NCBI GenBank assembly: GCA_023055505.1
Contig: JALIRH010000045.1
Span: 682,001 to 746,000 of the forward strand
Reading direction: 5' to 3'
DNA length: 64,000 nucleotides
Origin: Callipepla californica brunnescens
Taxonomy: Eukaryota > Chordata > Aves > Galliformes > Odontophoridae
This document shows, piece by piece, positions 1 through 22,900 of the stretch. Made by a program: the position numbers and the translations under genes. Every line of letters begins with the position of its first letter. Positions within the stretch are counted from its first letter, which is position 1. The notes under the pieces are model-generated. The model saw only the letters and a list, made by a program, of their open reading frames with translations, made no database searches and was not told the DNA's origin.

Positions 1-3000
1 TGCTCTCACGGTCGCCGGAGTTGTCGATGATGTGAGTGGCCATCCTGCGCTTCTCATCCAGCGGCAGCTGCGAGGCCACGCGTGCTTCGGCCTCAGCCTG
101 GGACAGCCCGTTCCTCTTCCTCAGGCGTGCCAGCTGGGTCTGCGGGTCACTGCAGGGCAGAGGGCAGCGCTGAGTGGGGCACGGAGGGGTGGGCCGGCGT
201 GCCAGCGCTCGCAGCTCACGCGGCACTCACCAGTAAACCAGGACGGTGTGCTTCATGAACTTGGTCAATGTCTTGGTCTCAAAGAGCAGAGGGATGTCGA
301 GGATCACATAGCGGTAGCCTGCAGAAACACCCCCAGAGGAACAGAGTTACGCGGATCCCCAGCAGCCTCACGCTCTGCACGTGTACTGCAGCTGCTCCAG
401 CAAAACTCTGCAGCTCCACGACTGCAGCTGCTCCGAGGGAAGAGCAGCCCTCCTCCCTCTCAGAGAGAGGAAACGGTTTCATTCCAAGTTTCTGCAGGGG
501 AAAAGAAAAAAAAAAAAAAAAAAAAAGCAACCCTAACCTGGATGATCTCAGACCAAAGGTGAAGCTGCAGAAATATAATGAGGAGATGAAACAAGAAGCT
601 CAAATGGAAGCGGCTGTGCAGTGCTGGCAGAAGCAGCAGTCACACGTCGTCGCCGGCCTCTCCAGGGGAGCAGTGCCCACAGCAGAATTTGCTCTTCTCT
701 CTTTCAGTTGTCCGAGGCTCTGCCAGGCTGCAGTCAGTTAAGCCGATGTTTCCCGGCTCATTTTCCAGCTCAGTTTTCCTCCCTTTTGGAAAGCTTTAGC
801 TAAGCAGTTTTCCCAAAGAGAGCAAGGAGATCCTTGCAGACAGCTCTGCTCCGAAGCCAATGCCCCCAACCAACCAGGCCATGGCAACAAAGTCCTGGAC
901 AAACGCACAGCCCTCCAACAAACCACCATTTTAGCAGCATCTCTATCTAGAGACGCTTCTCGCTGCCCTATGGCTTGATCAATAGAGCTTTCCTTACAAA
1001 GCAATCCTCGGAGACAGCATCCAGCTATCCCGAATCATTAAAACCTGACTAATGAGGACAAAGCAGCCTGCTGAACACACACTGCACTCTCGCCAAGGGG
1101 CAGGACAGGGTCTTCCTTCTGACTCTGCAGCCTGGGCTCAGAACTCGTGGTGTTTCGGCTCCCAGCTCTCCTGCCTGTTGTTTCCTTCGCCTTCTGCTCC
1201 TTCCACCCCAAATCTCGGGGACCCTGCACAGTCCTATCAGCTGTCACGCCGCTCAGCTTTGATAAGCTCCACAAAACCAAACTGACTCTATTAAGACATC
1301 CTTCTGTCTACACGGAGACCTCCAAAACAGCTGGTGATCTTATCTGGCATTTGATTAGACCAAGTCTGACAGCTGTATTTGTTATATTTATCAGGGGGAA
1401 AAGCGGGACTTTGGAAAGCACAGCTGTCAGCCCATTTCTCACCTTATCGAGACTAAAAGTGCTTTGCAGCTTTCATTGAAGCCCAGAGAGGCTGGGAGCA
1501 GGGAATAATATTTGGCCACTTCAGAAGGTATGACATTATCCGGAGAGCAATCTCCAAAGAGGCCTCACAATGCCTTTCTCGGGCCCTGCAGATGTACTTT
1601 AAACTGAAGAAGAAGAATGTGAAGGGCAGCAGTGAAAGGCAGGAAGGGCAGCGATGAATACGCCAAACGCCGATGCTAAAGGCCACCAGTGGCGGAGCAC
1701 AAAGACTGTCACTCAGCACTGGTTCTGTCCCCTTCCCTGTCCCTTTCTCCACATTGTCATGGAGAGTGGAGTGACCGTGGACAGCCAGCAGCCCCTTACC
1801 TAGCACAAAGTACTTCAGGACCTGCTTCAGCATCTCCTTCTGGATCTCGGGGTGGGTGATGGCGTTCAGCAGCCGCCGTTTCTCCGGCTGGGAGAAGATG
1901 ATGTTTCCCAGCGCCTCACGATTGATCTCTCCGCTCTCCAGGAGGATCTCAGGGCCGAAGTAACGCACGATCTGCTGGTAGGCCTTCAGGCGGGGCTGCA
2001 CCACTGACAATATGAAACAGCCGGAGGTCAGAGACAATTGCACAGCACAGGCAGCGTTTGCATCAGCGATCGGCCTCAAATGAGGTTTGCTCATTAAATA
2101 ACAGAGCTTGAGAGCGCATCTGCCTGCCAGCACGCACCAGCAGACACCTGGCATCGGCGCTGCAGGCAGCACTCTGCAAACTCTCAGCCCAAGGTCCCTC
2201 CGAGGGCTGACACCTGGAGATCGAAGCGCCTTGGGGACATTAATTCAGCGCCACGACCGCCTGGGACGTGCTGCACCATCGGCTCTGGCTGTCACCAAGG
2301 TGTTTTGCTGCTTTTAGCCTCAGCCACCGAATTCTTTGTGAGAACGAATGCAGCAAACGTCTCAGAGATCAATTCCCAGCAGGTATGTGGGGGGACTCTG
2401 ACGTTAAACGGGCATCAAAATGACCAACAGAAAGGATGAAATAATAAAAACGTAATTAAGATCAAGCTGAGGCTGGCCACGGAGAGTGACAGACCAGATG
2501 TAATTTCCTCTCCGAAATCCAGGAACGTTGCCACAGGTTGTAACCGTGGGCCAACCTAATAAAAGTCTTTAAGACCAATTTCTTTCTCCATTGGAATTTC
2601 ACGTTGGGGCCGTTTCAGGGTGGGTGAGATCCATACAGTAAGCACACACACATAAAAAAGGAATTGGAGAAAAACGAAGCGATTGGTAGAAAACTGACAT
2701 CAAGTATCCACAGTGTTTTCCTACAGCCTCCGAGGGCTCTGAGCACCTCTAGCAAATTTCCAACACCTCCAGGGGAATTACAGTGCAATAAAATGTAAGA
2801 GCATCGCAGCTTTGAGTGGCTACAAGGTAAGTTCTTCAACAAACAGAAAAGCACTTTGAAATGATCTAGCCTGCACTGCTGCTCAGCTGCAGACCCAAAG
2901 CCTGGATTTCTACACAGCAAGGTGCAGATGTGCAGGAGCACGGACTGAACTCCCTCTGAGCTGAGATCTTTGTAGCTTCCTTTTTTTTTCTGAGCACATT

Positions 3001-3591
3001 AAGGCACAAATGATTTTGTGGATGGATTTCTCCGTATTAACATCCAGCACTGGGGGAATTCTTTCAGCTCAGTGATACCACCCAGTGTAACTGAGTTACA
3101 GGGTGAGGCCCTGGGGCTCAGGAGGTCAGATCAGCCCACGGGACCCACTTTAAGGAGAAATGCATTTCTTTTGCCAAGAGCTTGCTTTCAAAGCCAGGAA
3201 GCACTGACTGCATTGCGCTCCCAGAAAGGGAAACTCAGGGCAAGATCTCCCATGGCATTTGTTATTAGGACATGATCTTATTATTTTTTTTTTTTATTAG
3301 AAATATATCTTAGTTCCAATCCCCTGAGACAGCTGCTCCACACATCCTCACGGACTGGAGAATGGGAGGGAAGCAGATCTAATGTACCCAGAGCACCCTC
3401 TGCCGTCTGCGCGTCACCGCGCATCAATCCCAGTTGTCAGGGGAACATCGGGGAGAAAGATCAGCTATGCAGAACGAACCCTCTCTGGCAATAACATCAG
3501 CATCAATCACGGCACAGCCCAGTTCCCGGAGTACGGCCACCACCGTGCTCTTCCCCGATGCGATTCCACCCGAGAGCCCGACCAGGAACAT
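1..3591 (-). CDS. DCAKD: Dephospho-CoA kinase domain-containing protein (3' end off the window)
   Basis: A P-loop kinase of the dephospho-CoA kinase (CoaE) family, which phosphorylates dephospho-CoA to CoA. Four coding exons are visible on the minus strand: 3591-3480 (exon begins at 3597 after TTTCAG), 2003-1800, 318-231 and 149 to beyond 1. Phases join cleanly (112, 204 and 88 nt), giving about 184 of an expected 230 or so residues. The start [16 protein letters not shown] carries the Walker A loop GGIASGKS at residues 8-15. Later segments [18 protein letters not shown] and [10 protein letters not shown] follow the family order. The exon 1 donor is weak (GTTCGT), but it is the only junction restoring the expected ARE-VVQ reading. 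The first coding exon has only 6 nt of leader, so a 5' noncoding exon must lie upstream; a good donor (GCGG then GTGAGT, minus strand) sits at 5627. The C-terminal part, usually including a hydrophobic segment, is outside the window. Confidence 0.93.
506..526. repeat. Poly(A) run in DCAKD intron
   Basis: An uninterrupted run of 21 A inside the intron between the exons at 231-318 and 1800-2003. It could be the tail of an old retroposon, but no recognisable body precedes it. Confidence 0.85.
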
Positions 3592-3597
3592 TGCGCT

Positions 3598-5626
3598 CTG
3601 AAATAGAAAGAGAGAGCTGAAAACGTGCCAGGCCATGGCTGTTCTGTTCATCAAATATTTATACCAAACAGGCAACTTCATTCAGAGCCCAGTCATACAT
3701 TTTCAGGGAATCACCGAGACATTATTAGAGTCTTGGCACCCCTCAGAGCTGGGTGCCCATGCTGAAGAAGGAGAACAAAGCCGGGTTAAATGCGGCTTCC
3801 CCGGAGCATGGGAAGGAATTCTGGCTGTGCCTCACCTACAGTATCCCAAATCAGAGGACACCCAACATTTCTGGCAGGGTGACACAGGATCGGTGACAAC
3901 AGGAAGAACTCACCCAGCCCTTCAGCCCACGAGAACAGACAGTGAGCCCTGCTTGATCTCAACAGATGGGGAGCGAGAGGAGACAAAGCTACCTCTGACA
4001 TAATCGGGACGCAGACCACGGGAGCCGGCAAGTAAATCGCATCACTGCATTACCTGGAAGCTGGCACTGTCAGCAGCAGCACACACCGCATGGACAGTGC
4101 GATGGATGCAAGAAATCACGGCTCCAAGCAGCGTGCTCGCGGCTGTCAGCTCGCAAAGGGGAATGAAACGCACAGCCCCGTGCTTCCTGATAGCCCTGGG
4201 GCAGGTTCGGCCCCTTGCCAAACCGGCTCGGAGAGGCTCCATCCCCTTGGTAACCACCTTCCTGGAGTCGTGGGCTGCTCTTGGCCGCCCCTCAGCCTCC
4301 TCCGGGCCAGACCGAGGGAAACTCAGTTCACACTGCTGCTCCTGCCCTAAACCCTGACAATCTGCGTGATTTCTTTTTGCAAGATAAAGACACCTGTGTC
4401 ACCACTCAGTCCTACAAACGGGACCCAGAGAGGGCTGGATGTGCTCAGCAGCAGCTGAAGGCAGTTCGTCAGAGCAAAGAGAGGAAAGCCAGCAGCACCT
4501 GCCAGCAGCTTCACTCCACGGCTGCTGGGAGCACACAGAGCCCACAGGAGCACCATGTGCACTCTTCCCTTCCTCTTGGCAAACAGACAGGGTTAATTCC
4601 AGCAACAAGGGGGAATTCAGAGAGGGCAGTCACAACAAACATCAGTGATCTCCAAGAGGCTGATGTAAATCCTGAGCTTTGTTGCCAAGTGAGCACCTGA
4701 TTCCCCACGGGGCATTCCCCTCCGCTTCAGAGCGGGTTAGGATCCAACCCTGGATGTTCTACACCCTGTGATGTGGGCAGGGCTGGAGTGGGGGAGAGGA
4801 GAGGAAGGGGGAGAGGAGAGGAAGGGGCTCAGGCCATCAGTACGCAGCTTTGTGTGGAGAAACTCTTCTGTGTTTAGAAGCATAAAACTCTCCTGCCCAT
4901 GTAAAGATAAGTACAGCATTTTTAAGCACAGGAATCCCAAGCTGCGGCCTCAGCTGGGACCTGGTCCCAACAGACCTATTTCTGTCCTGTGTTACGTGAT
5001 CCCAATGAATCTATTTCTGTTGCTGTTATGTTGTCCCAACAAACCTCGTTCTGTCTGTTACAGACCTCTGTGTGCGGACAGCTGCAGAATCACTGAGGGG
5101 CGAAGGAGCGGGGCAAAGCACCGGGGCACAAAACGCAGCCAAACGGAGTCTGTAAGCACTCGTGGTGCCACAGAGAGCGTTACCAGAGCCAGGGTGTGCG
5201 GCAGCGGTGTGCTGTGGGTGTAAGTGTTTAACGGCACAGGGTTTGGTTTGCGTCCCTTCCTGCGGACATCACGGGCAGGAGCCAGACGCTGCTTTTCCCC
5301 CAGAACAGAGCAGTTCGGGCTGCGCCACCTCAATCAAGCAAACAAGAGGAAAGACAAAAACAGGGAAAAAAAAATGGAAAAATCAAATTTTACCACACAG
5401 AACAGAGCGGCCTAACGGCACACGCCCCAAGGAGCCGGGTTCGAAGGCCAAAGTGCACCAACCTCACTCCGAGCCCAGCTCCAGGGGCTCGGCAGCGACA
5501 GAAAAACGAAATTAAAACGGGAAACAAAAGAAATTAATCGTGATTTCAGCGGGGACATCCGCCGCCACACCCCGAACCGCGGCCCCTCAGCCGGGCTGAG
5601 CCCGGCCCGCTCCCTCACGCACTCAC
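3598..5626 (-). other. DCAKD 5' UTR intron, no gene seen
   Basis: This stretch lies between the first coding exon of DCAKD and the putative noncoding exon ending at 5627. I see no conserved coding exon on either strand. It contains a short purine-rich tandem repeat of GGGGAGAGGAGAGGAA type at about 4786-4829. The last few hundred bases rise in CpG content toward the promoter. Confidence 0.5.
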
Positions 5627-5919
5627 CCGCCGCCGGCTTCACGCACCGCCAAGTGTAGCGCACGCCGATTGGCTGAGAGGAACACAGAGTGCCGCTCCCA
5701 GCCAATCAGCGCCGTACGCACTGGGATCAGCCCGACCCCTCGGGCAGGAAGCGGGTGGGGGGCGGCAAAGGCTGACGGGAGCCGTAGTTCCCGCCCACAC
5801 CCGGCCCGGCCCCCGCCTGCCCGCGCGGACTACCGCTCCCGGCATGCCCCGCGGCGTGCCACCCAATCACAGCGCGCTTTGTTGTGGGGGTGCGGCAGCC
5901 GCCGAGGCCCCGTTTCAAG
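5600..5919. promoter_or_regulatory. Bidirectional CpG-island promoter of DCAKD and NMT1
   Basis: The interval between the DCAKD leader donor (5627, minus) and the NMT1 start codon (5920, plus) is about 290 bp and CpG dense. It holds CCAAT boxes in both orientations (ATTGG 5668-5672, CCAAT 5702-5706 and 5863-5867). It also holds a ZNF143/SBS-like element ACTACCGCTCCCGGCATGC at 5829-5847 and a YY1-type AAGATGGCGG at 5918-5927 overlapping the NMT1 ATG. There is no TATA box. These are classic features of a divergent housekeeping promoter; transcription start sites are inferred. Confidence 0.75.
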
Positions 5920-15458
<9,539 letters not shown>

Positions 15459-15684
15459 GTGACCCTGCGAGGACAGCACGGTGTCACCGAGGAGCCTGGC
15501 CCTGCTAAAAGTGGCCCCATGTGGAAGTGAGCCGGCCCCACCCGATGTCACCGACTGCGTCCCCAGGCACTGGCAGTGCTCTCCTTTGTTTTGATTTAAT
15601 TGCATCCTCCTAAAGACATGATCAAGGGAATGTAACTGCTGAAACTAGCTCATGATTGGCATATAATGGAGTTAACGGGTGAAT

Positions 15685-15690
15685 AATAAA
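15685..15690 (+). terminator. NMT1 proximal poly(A) signal
   Basis: AATAAA lies 227 nt after the stop codon and is followed by an AT-rich stretch (TATATATTATATATATTTT). It would give a short 3' UTR. A second signal at 16473 gives a UTR of about 1 kb. Confidence 0.7.
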
Positions 15691-16472
15691 AGTATATATT
15701 ATATATATTTTAAATCTTTCCTGTTCCAAACTGGCACGAGTGCATTCAGCTGCTGAAGGCCACCGCCTGCTCCTCGGTGCCATCCCTCGCTGCTTGGGAG
15801 CACCTCGATGTTTGGTTTTAAGGGCTATTTGTGCAAGCAATGCCTTGTCCCTTCTCCCCAGCCTTGGAGACTCGAACCCTCAGTGCTCACCGGGGCGAAG
15901 ACGTGGGGGACCCAGCTTGGAGCACGTCCTCATCTGCCACCCCATGCCACCTCAGCGCGCTGTGCTCGGACACTTTTCTCTCCACGCCATCCAAGTCCGG
16001 CCTGCGTGCCCTACAACGTGCCATCAGCCTTCCTGCGGGCTCAGCCTCTCCCATTGCCCCAGTGCCTCCTGCACAGGCTCAGGATCGGGATTGGATTCTT
16101 CCATGGAACCGTTTTTCCCAAGAAGACATTTGTTTCCATCGCTCCATCACGCTCAATCTCCACGCCAAAGGTTTCCAAAGCTGCACGCGCCTGTCTATGC
16201 ACTCCCAGTGTCCCTGTCCCTACTATGCAAGCAGCTCCACGTCCCCTCCTGTGCCCCACAGAGCCAAGGGGGACGGGGACATCAGCCACGAGTACAAAGC
16301 CGGGAGCACATGGGACTTTCTGGGGCTGTGGGACAGTGGGGTGAACAAGGCTCCATCAAGCCCCCAGCGCTGGGGAGAGCGTCAGAAGAGGGGCTCAGCC
16401 ATCTCCTCCCTTTGTCCCCAAAGCCAACCCCTGGAGGTGACAGCAGGTGACAGGACGTGGGGCAGGCTGTTC

Positions 16473-16486
16473 AATAAACCTTTATT
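16473..16486. terminator. Back-to-back poly(A) signals of NMT1 (+) and PLCD3 (-)
   Basis: AATAAACCTTTATT contains AATAAA on the plus strand (16473-16478) and, two bases later, AATAAA on the minus strand (16486-16481). The NMT1 3' UTR arrives from the left and the PLCD3 3' UTR (stop at 16922) from the right. Both genes can therefore be polyadenylated from this 14-bp element, so their mRNA 3' ends should overlap by a few tens of bases. Confidence 0.8.
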
Positions 16487-16921
16487 CCACCCGATGGGCA
16501 CTGGGTACAAATCTCTGACTGTCAGTGGTTCTCGAGCACCAAACCATGTGGAGGTCAGCACCACGGCTGTGGTGGCAGTGTCTCCTTGGGTACATTGTGG
16601 CAGGCACCATCCCTGCAGCCCAGAGGAGTCAGGATGGAGCTGGTGAAGCTGCTGTCACCATTGTGTTCCCAACAGATGCATTGGGAATGTGGTGGCTGGG
16701 CCACCCTGTCCTGGTTGTCACCATGTCCCCATCTCTTCCTGGTCTCAGCCAGAGGGGAAAAGTGGGGTAAGAGCATCAGCAACTGGGACCCAGACAGGAT
16801 CCCCTGCCCCACTGGGGACCCTGGGCAGCCCTGCTGTCACCCTGGCTGGCGAGCAGTGTCCCCATCCTGACCCTTCAGGGTGTCCCCAACCCCATGGAGA
16901 AGCACGTTGGCCGTGGGGACA

Positions 16922-19900
16922 TCATGGGCATTTGCATTTGATGTGCACAAAGAGCGTGGCAGGGGACAGGGACACGCCGTCCTTGGAGAGCAGGTGGATG
17001 TGGCGGTACCCTGGGGGGGGCAGAGCAGACACTGAGTTGGAGACACAGAGTTGTCCCCTCCCCCCGTAGCGAGGCACCCACCTTCCCGCATGCTGCCCAG
17101 CGGCAGCGTGAACTGCCCCACAAAGTCATTGCAGGAGATGCTGTCGTGGTCCTCCACCACGAAGCGCACCAACGCCAGCTCGGGCACCTGCAGCTGGAAG
17201 GTGAACGTCTCATCCCAGCGTGGGTTGAAGCCTAAGGGAGTGCGTCAGGGTGGTCAGTGCCCAGGGACTGGGGTATACTGGGAGCAGGCTGAGATGTACT
17301 GGGAGGGATGGGCACCATAATGGGACTGGGCTGAGAAGTACTGAGTGGGTTGGCAACCATAATGGAAGCAGGTTGAGATGTACTGGGAGGAATGGGGACC
17401 ACAATGGGATGAGTTGAGATGTACTGGGAGGAATGGGGACCACAATGGGATGAGTTGAGATGTACTGGGAAGAATGGGGACCATAATGGGAGCAGGTTGA
17501 AGTGTAAATGGAGGATTGGGGACCATTATGGAAGCAGGTTGAGATGTACTGGGAGGAATGGGGACCACAATGGGATGAGTTGAGTTGTAAAGGGAGGACT
17601 GGGGACCACAATGGGACCAGGTTTAGATGTCCTGGGAGGATTGGGAACCACAATGGGGCACTGGGATATACTGGAGGAAAAAGTGGGACCAGGCTGGAGT
17701 ATATTAGATGAAATGGGGACCATAATGGGACCAGGCTGAGATGTACAGGGTGGGATGGTGACAATAATGGGTCTGGATTGAGATGCATTGGGAGGAATGG
17801 GGACTGTAATGGGATCACCGTTGTTGCTCCTGTAGGCAGTTTGCTGCTTGCTGCAGTCCGCTGTCACCCCATGGATCTCCACCCTAACAAAGGGGTCCAC
17901 GATGGAGCTGAGCTTCTCCCGGTTCAGCTTTGGCAGCTGCTGTGCTGTGATGACCTGGGGACAGCGAGGGACGGGGTGGCATCACGGGGTCACCACGGGA
18001 AGGGACACTGGGAGAGGATGGCAGGAGGCATGCAGCTGGGTACGGGGTTGGTGTCACCCATATGGGATGCAGGTGGCAGGAGTAGGGGACCCTCACCCTG
18101 ATGTGCAGCACAAGGGGACGGGGGCTGCCACTGCCGTGGGGGCTGCGCAGGAATTGGGGTTTCAGTGCATAACCACAGCCCCCATTGCCCAGGAAGCGCC
18201 CGGTGTTCAGGTCCATCTCATAGCCCGGCGTCTGGAAGTTGAGGGCCACTGTAGGGACAGAGATGGGGTCATCAGGGTGGATGTAGGGTTTCGGGCGATG
18301 TATGGGGCTGGGGGCTCACCCAGCTGGCAGCCAGCGTTCCACATCTCCTGGGGGTTGTAGTTGGAGGAGGTCAACCTCAATCCCGTGGGGTAGACGCGGC
18401 TCAGCTGCCGGGCGGTGTAGTCCACAAATGCGGGGCCTGGGTGGGGCAGTTGGGTGAGGTGGGGTGGGATGAGGACCTGAACCCAATCTCAACCCCAGAT
18501 CTGATCCCCACATACACACTGCACCCAAACACCAGATCCCAAATGTTGACCTTTCCACCAGACCCCCATTCCCACCAGCCCTGAGCATCCCATACCAATG
18601 CCCCCAACCCATGGGGCCACAGCAACCCAGAACCACAACTCATATCCTGGAAAGACCGGAGCAGCTCCATCCTCACCCCTGTCCCTGACCCCATCGCCAT
18701 CCCACTGCCCTCACCCGCCTCCTTGATGAGCTTCCGGGCCTTCCTCTCATTGAAGGAGGATATCCCATAGGGCTGGGGGTGCTGTAGGGCCTGGGCCAGG
18801 CCGGGGAACGGGGTGGCCTGGCAGTACACCAGCATGGCCGACAACTCCGGGGCCACGTGCGATGCATCTTTAGCCTATAGAGCCAATCCAAAGTGACAGA
18901 GACCCCAACGCAATGGACAACCGAAGGTGTTAGAAACCCCAAAGCAACGGACAGCCCGAGATGTCAGAGACCCCAAAGCTGTGGACAGTCCAAGACGTTA
19001 GTCCAAAGCAGTGTACAGCCGAAGATGATAGAGACCCCCAGGTGATGGAGACCCCAAAGTGATGGACAACCCAAGAAATTAAAGACTCTAAAGTAATGTA
19101 GACCCCGAAAATTGACAACCTGCAGCCTGTCCTCTTCCTCTGCCTCCTCTTCCTCCTCTTCATCCAGGATGGAGGTGACACTGCAGGGCTCACACCGTGG
19201 GTCGGGCAGCTTCTTGCCCTTCACCAGGATCTTCCCCTTGAGCTGCTGCAGGAGGAAGGACTGAACTCAGGGCTGTTTGGGGACATGGGGACACCACAGC
19301 AGAAGGCCTTACCTCTGGGGATGGGAGGACATTGGGGTCCTGTCCTTCCAGGGGCTGTGTCAGCAGCATGTCCCCAAGGATGGCCTTCATGTGCCGTGCC
19401 ATGGTGGCCTGCTGCTCCACCCCACAGTGGTTCTCCAGTGAGAGGATGACGGGATATGGCGATCGCTAGTGGACAAGGATGGGGGTGGGCAGCACTGAGC
19501 ACCAGCACCCAATGCCCAACCCAGAGCTGAGGGCACCAGTCTCACCTTGAAGGCGTAATCACGGATGGCCTCGATGACATCACGGAAGAGGATGGTGGAG
19601 GTGAACTGGCCATGGCAGATGATGGGTTCCCCATTGGGACCATCCCAGCAGTCCAGCTCCACGCAGCGACATCCCATCATCAGTGCCCTACACCGTGGGA
19701 TGAGTCCCCACATCACTCCATGCCACCCATGTCACCCAGTGAGTCCCCATGTCACCACCACCACCACCAGATGAGTCCCCATGTCATCCCATGTCACCCA
19801 CTGAGTGCCCTTGTCACCCGGTCCACCCCCACTGGATGAGTCCATGTGTCACCCAGGACACCCTGCCATGACCACGGCCACCTCACGGCACCCACCTGAC

Positions 19901-22900
19901 GTAGGCTTCAGTGCTGCTGGTGCCTCCGATCTGGATGCAGGTCAGGTAGGTGTTATGGGACGAGGAAATAAAGTAGTGGCACAGGGGCTGGCTCATGTCC
20001 TGGTGCACCTGGGTGTGCTCCTGGTTGAGGATGTCACCAGCCGATGACAGGAGGTACATTGTGAAGCCATCCAGTGTCATCAGGTCCTGCTGCTGGGCTG
20101 GGGGACATAGCAGAAGTGACACCCCATGAGTTGTCCCCACATGGATGACCCCTGGCAGTGCATGCTCACCCCAGGCACTGTGGCACCCAGAGGACAGGCA
20201 AGTCCCGTTGGGTGTCTTCCATCTCTTCACTGCCATGATCACCATGGATGTGTCATGGTAGCACCCACAAGACACGGAGGTCCTCTGTCCCCACCCCAGT
20301 GTCCTCCACTTGACAGTGCACCAAGGCACATGGAGGTCCCTTAGTGTACTTCCCACATCCTGCTTGTGACGGTGACTGCTCCCAGCCCCTGCCCCATGGC
20401 AGTGCCACATTCACCCCTGGGATGGCACTAGGGCACATGGAGGTCCCTTGGTGTCCATCCCAACCTTCACATCCATGACCAAATGGGGCAAGGCCGCTGC
20501 CATGGAAGGGTGAGAGGGACAAAGGGACACTCTTCCCAGCGCTGGAGAACCCCATGCCCACTTCATGGCCACCACCATGCCCCCATGGCACCCACAGGCA
20601 GCCACCCACCCTCCAGTGGGGACATCCCCATCCCTACCCTTCTCGTTGAGCTCATGGGCACGGATGATGGCACGGGCCTGGTGCAAGGTGCCCTCCTCGC
20701 CCTGGTCCTGCAGGAAATCCCTCAGCTTCTCAGCTGCCAGCACGCAGTCCTCACCCGAATAGAGCCCAAAGAGCTCCTCCAGCTCCGGGCGCCGCAGCAG
20801 CCGCCGGCAGAAGTCCTCCAGCTCCTGGTCCTCCAACCGTCCATCACCAGAGTGGTCACATTCCTACCAGGACCACAGCCATTGTAACCCCAAAGGACCC
20901 ACCTGGGCTGGGATGTGTTTGGGGGGTCTCAGCTACCCAGGGGCTCCCAGGGAATGTGCAAGTCCCATTGGGTGTCTTCCATTCATCTCAGCCACCACGG
21001 ATGTGGCAAGGTGGCACCCAAAGATGTGGAGATTCCCTGTCCCCATCCCCATGTCCCCTATCTTGGGGTCACATGGGCTACCTTGGGACTGCATGGGTCA
21101 TGTCCTTCTGTCCTTGTCCCCATCACCCCATCCCTTGGGTTATGGGGCTGTATGGGTCACGTCACTTCTGCCACTGTTCCCAGCCTTTATTCCCTGTGTT
21201 ATGGGGCTGTGTGGGTTGTATCCCCTCTGTCATTGTTCCCTGGATTAGGCCAGATGGTGACAGACAGGGACATCAGGTGACAGAGGGTACCTTGAAGAGC
21301 TGGTGGGCGTAGGTGCTGTCCATGTGGATGTTGGCCATGTGCAGCATGTTCTGCACCTCCTGGAAGCACATCCTGTTGTCCTTGTCCTTATCGGCACGCT
21401 GCAGCATGCCATGGATCCAGCTGTGCTGTGCTAAGGAAAGCACCGTAACTGTCCTTGAACTGTCCCTAAGTTGTCCTCAACATATCCCCAACATGTCCAT
21501 AACATACCCCAAGGCTGCTCCAAGTTTTCCCCAGTATGTCTCCAACTGTCCCCAAGCTTTCCTCAAGGTAACCCCAAGCTGCCCCCACAATATCCACAGG
21601 CTGTCCCTCTTATGTCCCCATGGTGTCCCCCAGCTGTCCCCAGGCAGTGCCCAACACATCCATGAGATGTTCCCAAGCTGTCCCCACGATGTCCCCAGGA
21701 CCCCTCACTGACCCCACAGGATACTGCTCGAGCCTCTCCCTCTGGCTCATGTCCCGCAGCCGCCACCGCAGCGTGTGGAGCCCCCGCACCCAGCGCAGTG
21801 CCACGTCCTCATCCCGTGCCCCCAGGTCCAGGTTCTTGCGCCCACCCTCAAAGGTGATGGTGAAGCAGTGCCGCTCAGGGATGGAGCGGCCGTACCGGCG
21901 CAGCCCCTCTGACTGGTGGCCCCGGTGCACGGCCGCGATGTCCACAACGGAGACTGCGGGGACACAAAAGGACGGTCCCCAGTGAGCGCCCCATGGGGAC
22001 AACAGAGCCACCACAGCATCCATGGGCTGCGCTAAAGACACGAATCCCAGGCTATGGGAGGCAACGGGATGCCCTGGGAGGCTCTGGAAGCTACTGGGAG
22101 ATGTTGGGATACAATGGGATACACTGGGAGGCAATGGGATGCACTGGGAGGCAATGGGATGCACTGGGAGGCAATGGGATGCACTGGGATGCAATGGGAT
22201 ACACTGGGAGGCAATGAGATGCCATGGGAGGCTCTGGAAGCTACTGGGATACAATGAGAGGAACTGGGATACAATTAGATATACAGGGAGGCATTGCGAA
22301 GCAATGGGATACACTGGGATACAACGGGATGCACTGGGATGCCATGGGAGGCTCTGGAAGCTACTGGGAGGTACTGGGATACAATGGGAGGAATTGGGAT
22401 GCAATGAGATATACAGGGAGGCATTGCAATGCAATGGGATACACTGGGACATAGTGGGATACCCTGGGATGCATGGGAGGCATGAGATGCATGGGAGGCA
22501 ATGAGATGCCATGGGAGGCTCTGGAAGCTACTGGGAGGTACTGGGATACAATGGGAGGAACTGGGATACAATTAGATATACAGGGAGGCATTGCGATGCA
22601 ATGGGATAACCTGGGATGTAATGGGATACACTGGGATGCAATGGGATGCACTGGGATTCAATAGGATAGAATGGGATATTCTGGAATGCAGTGGGAGGCA
22701 AGGGATGTGATGGGATGTAATGGGATATGGCTGTGAGGTGCATGGGAGGCATTGGGATACACTGGGATGCACTGGGAGGCGATGGAATACACTGTGGAAG
22801 GCACTGAGATATGCCAGGATGTAGTGGGGTACATTGGGATGCACTGAGAGGCAACAACATACACTGGGTCCACTGGAAGGCCATGGAATAAAATCGTCTG

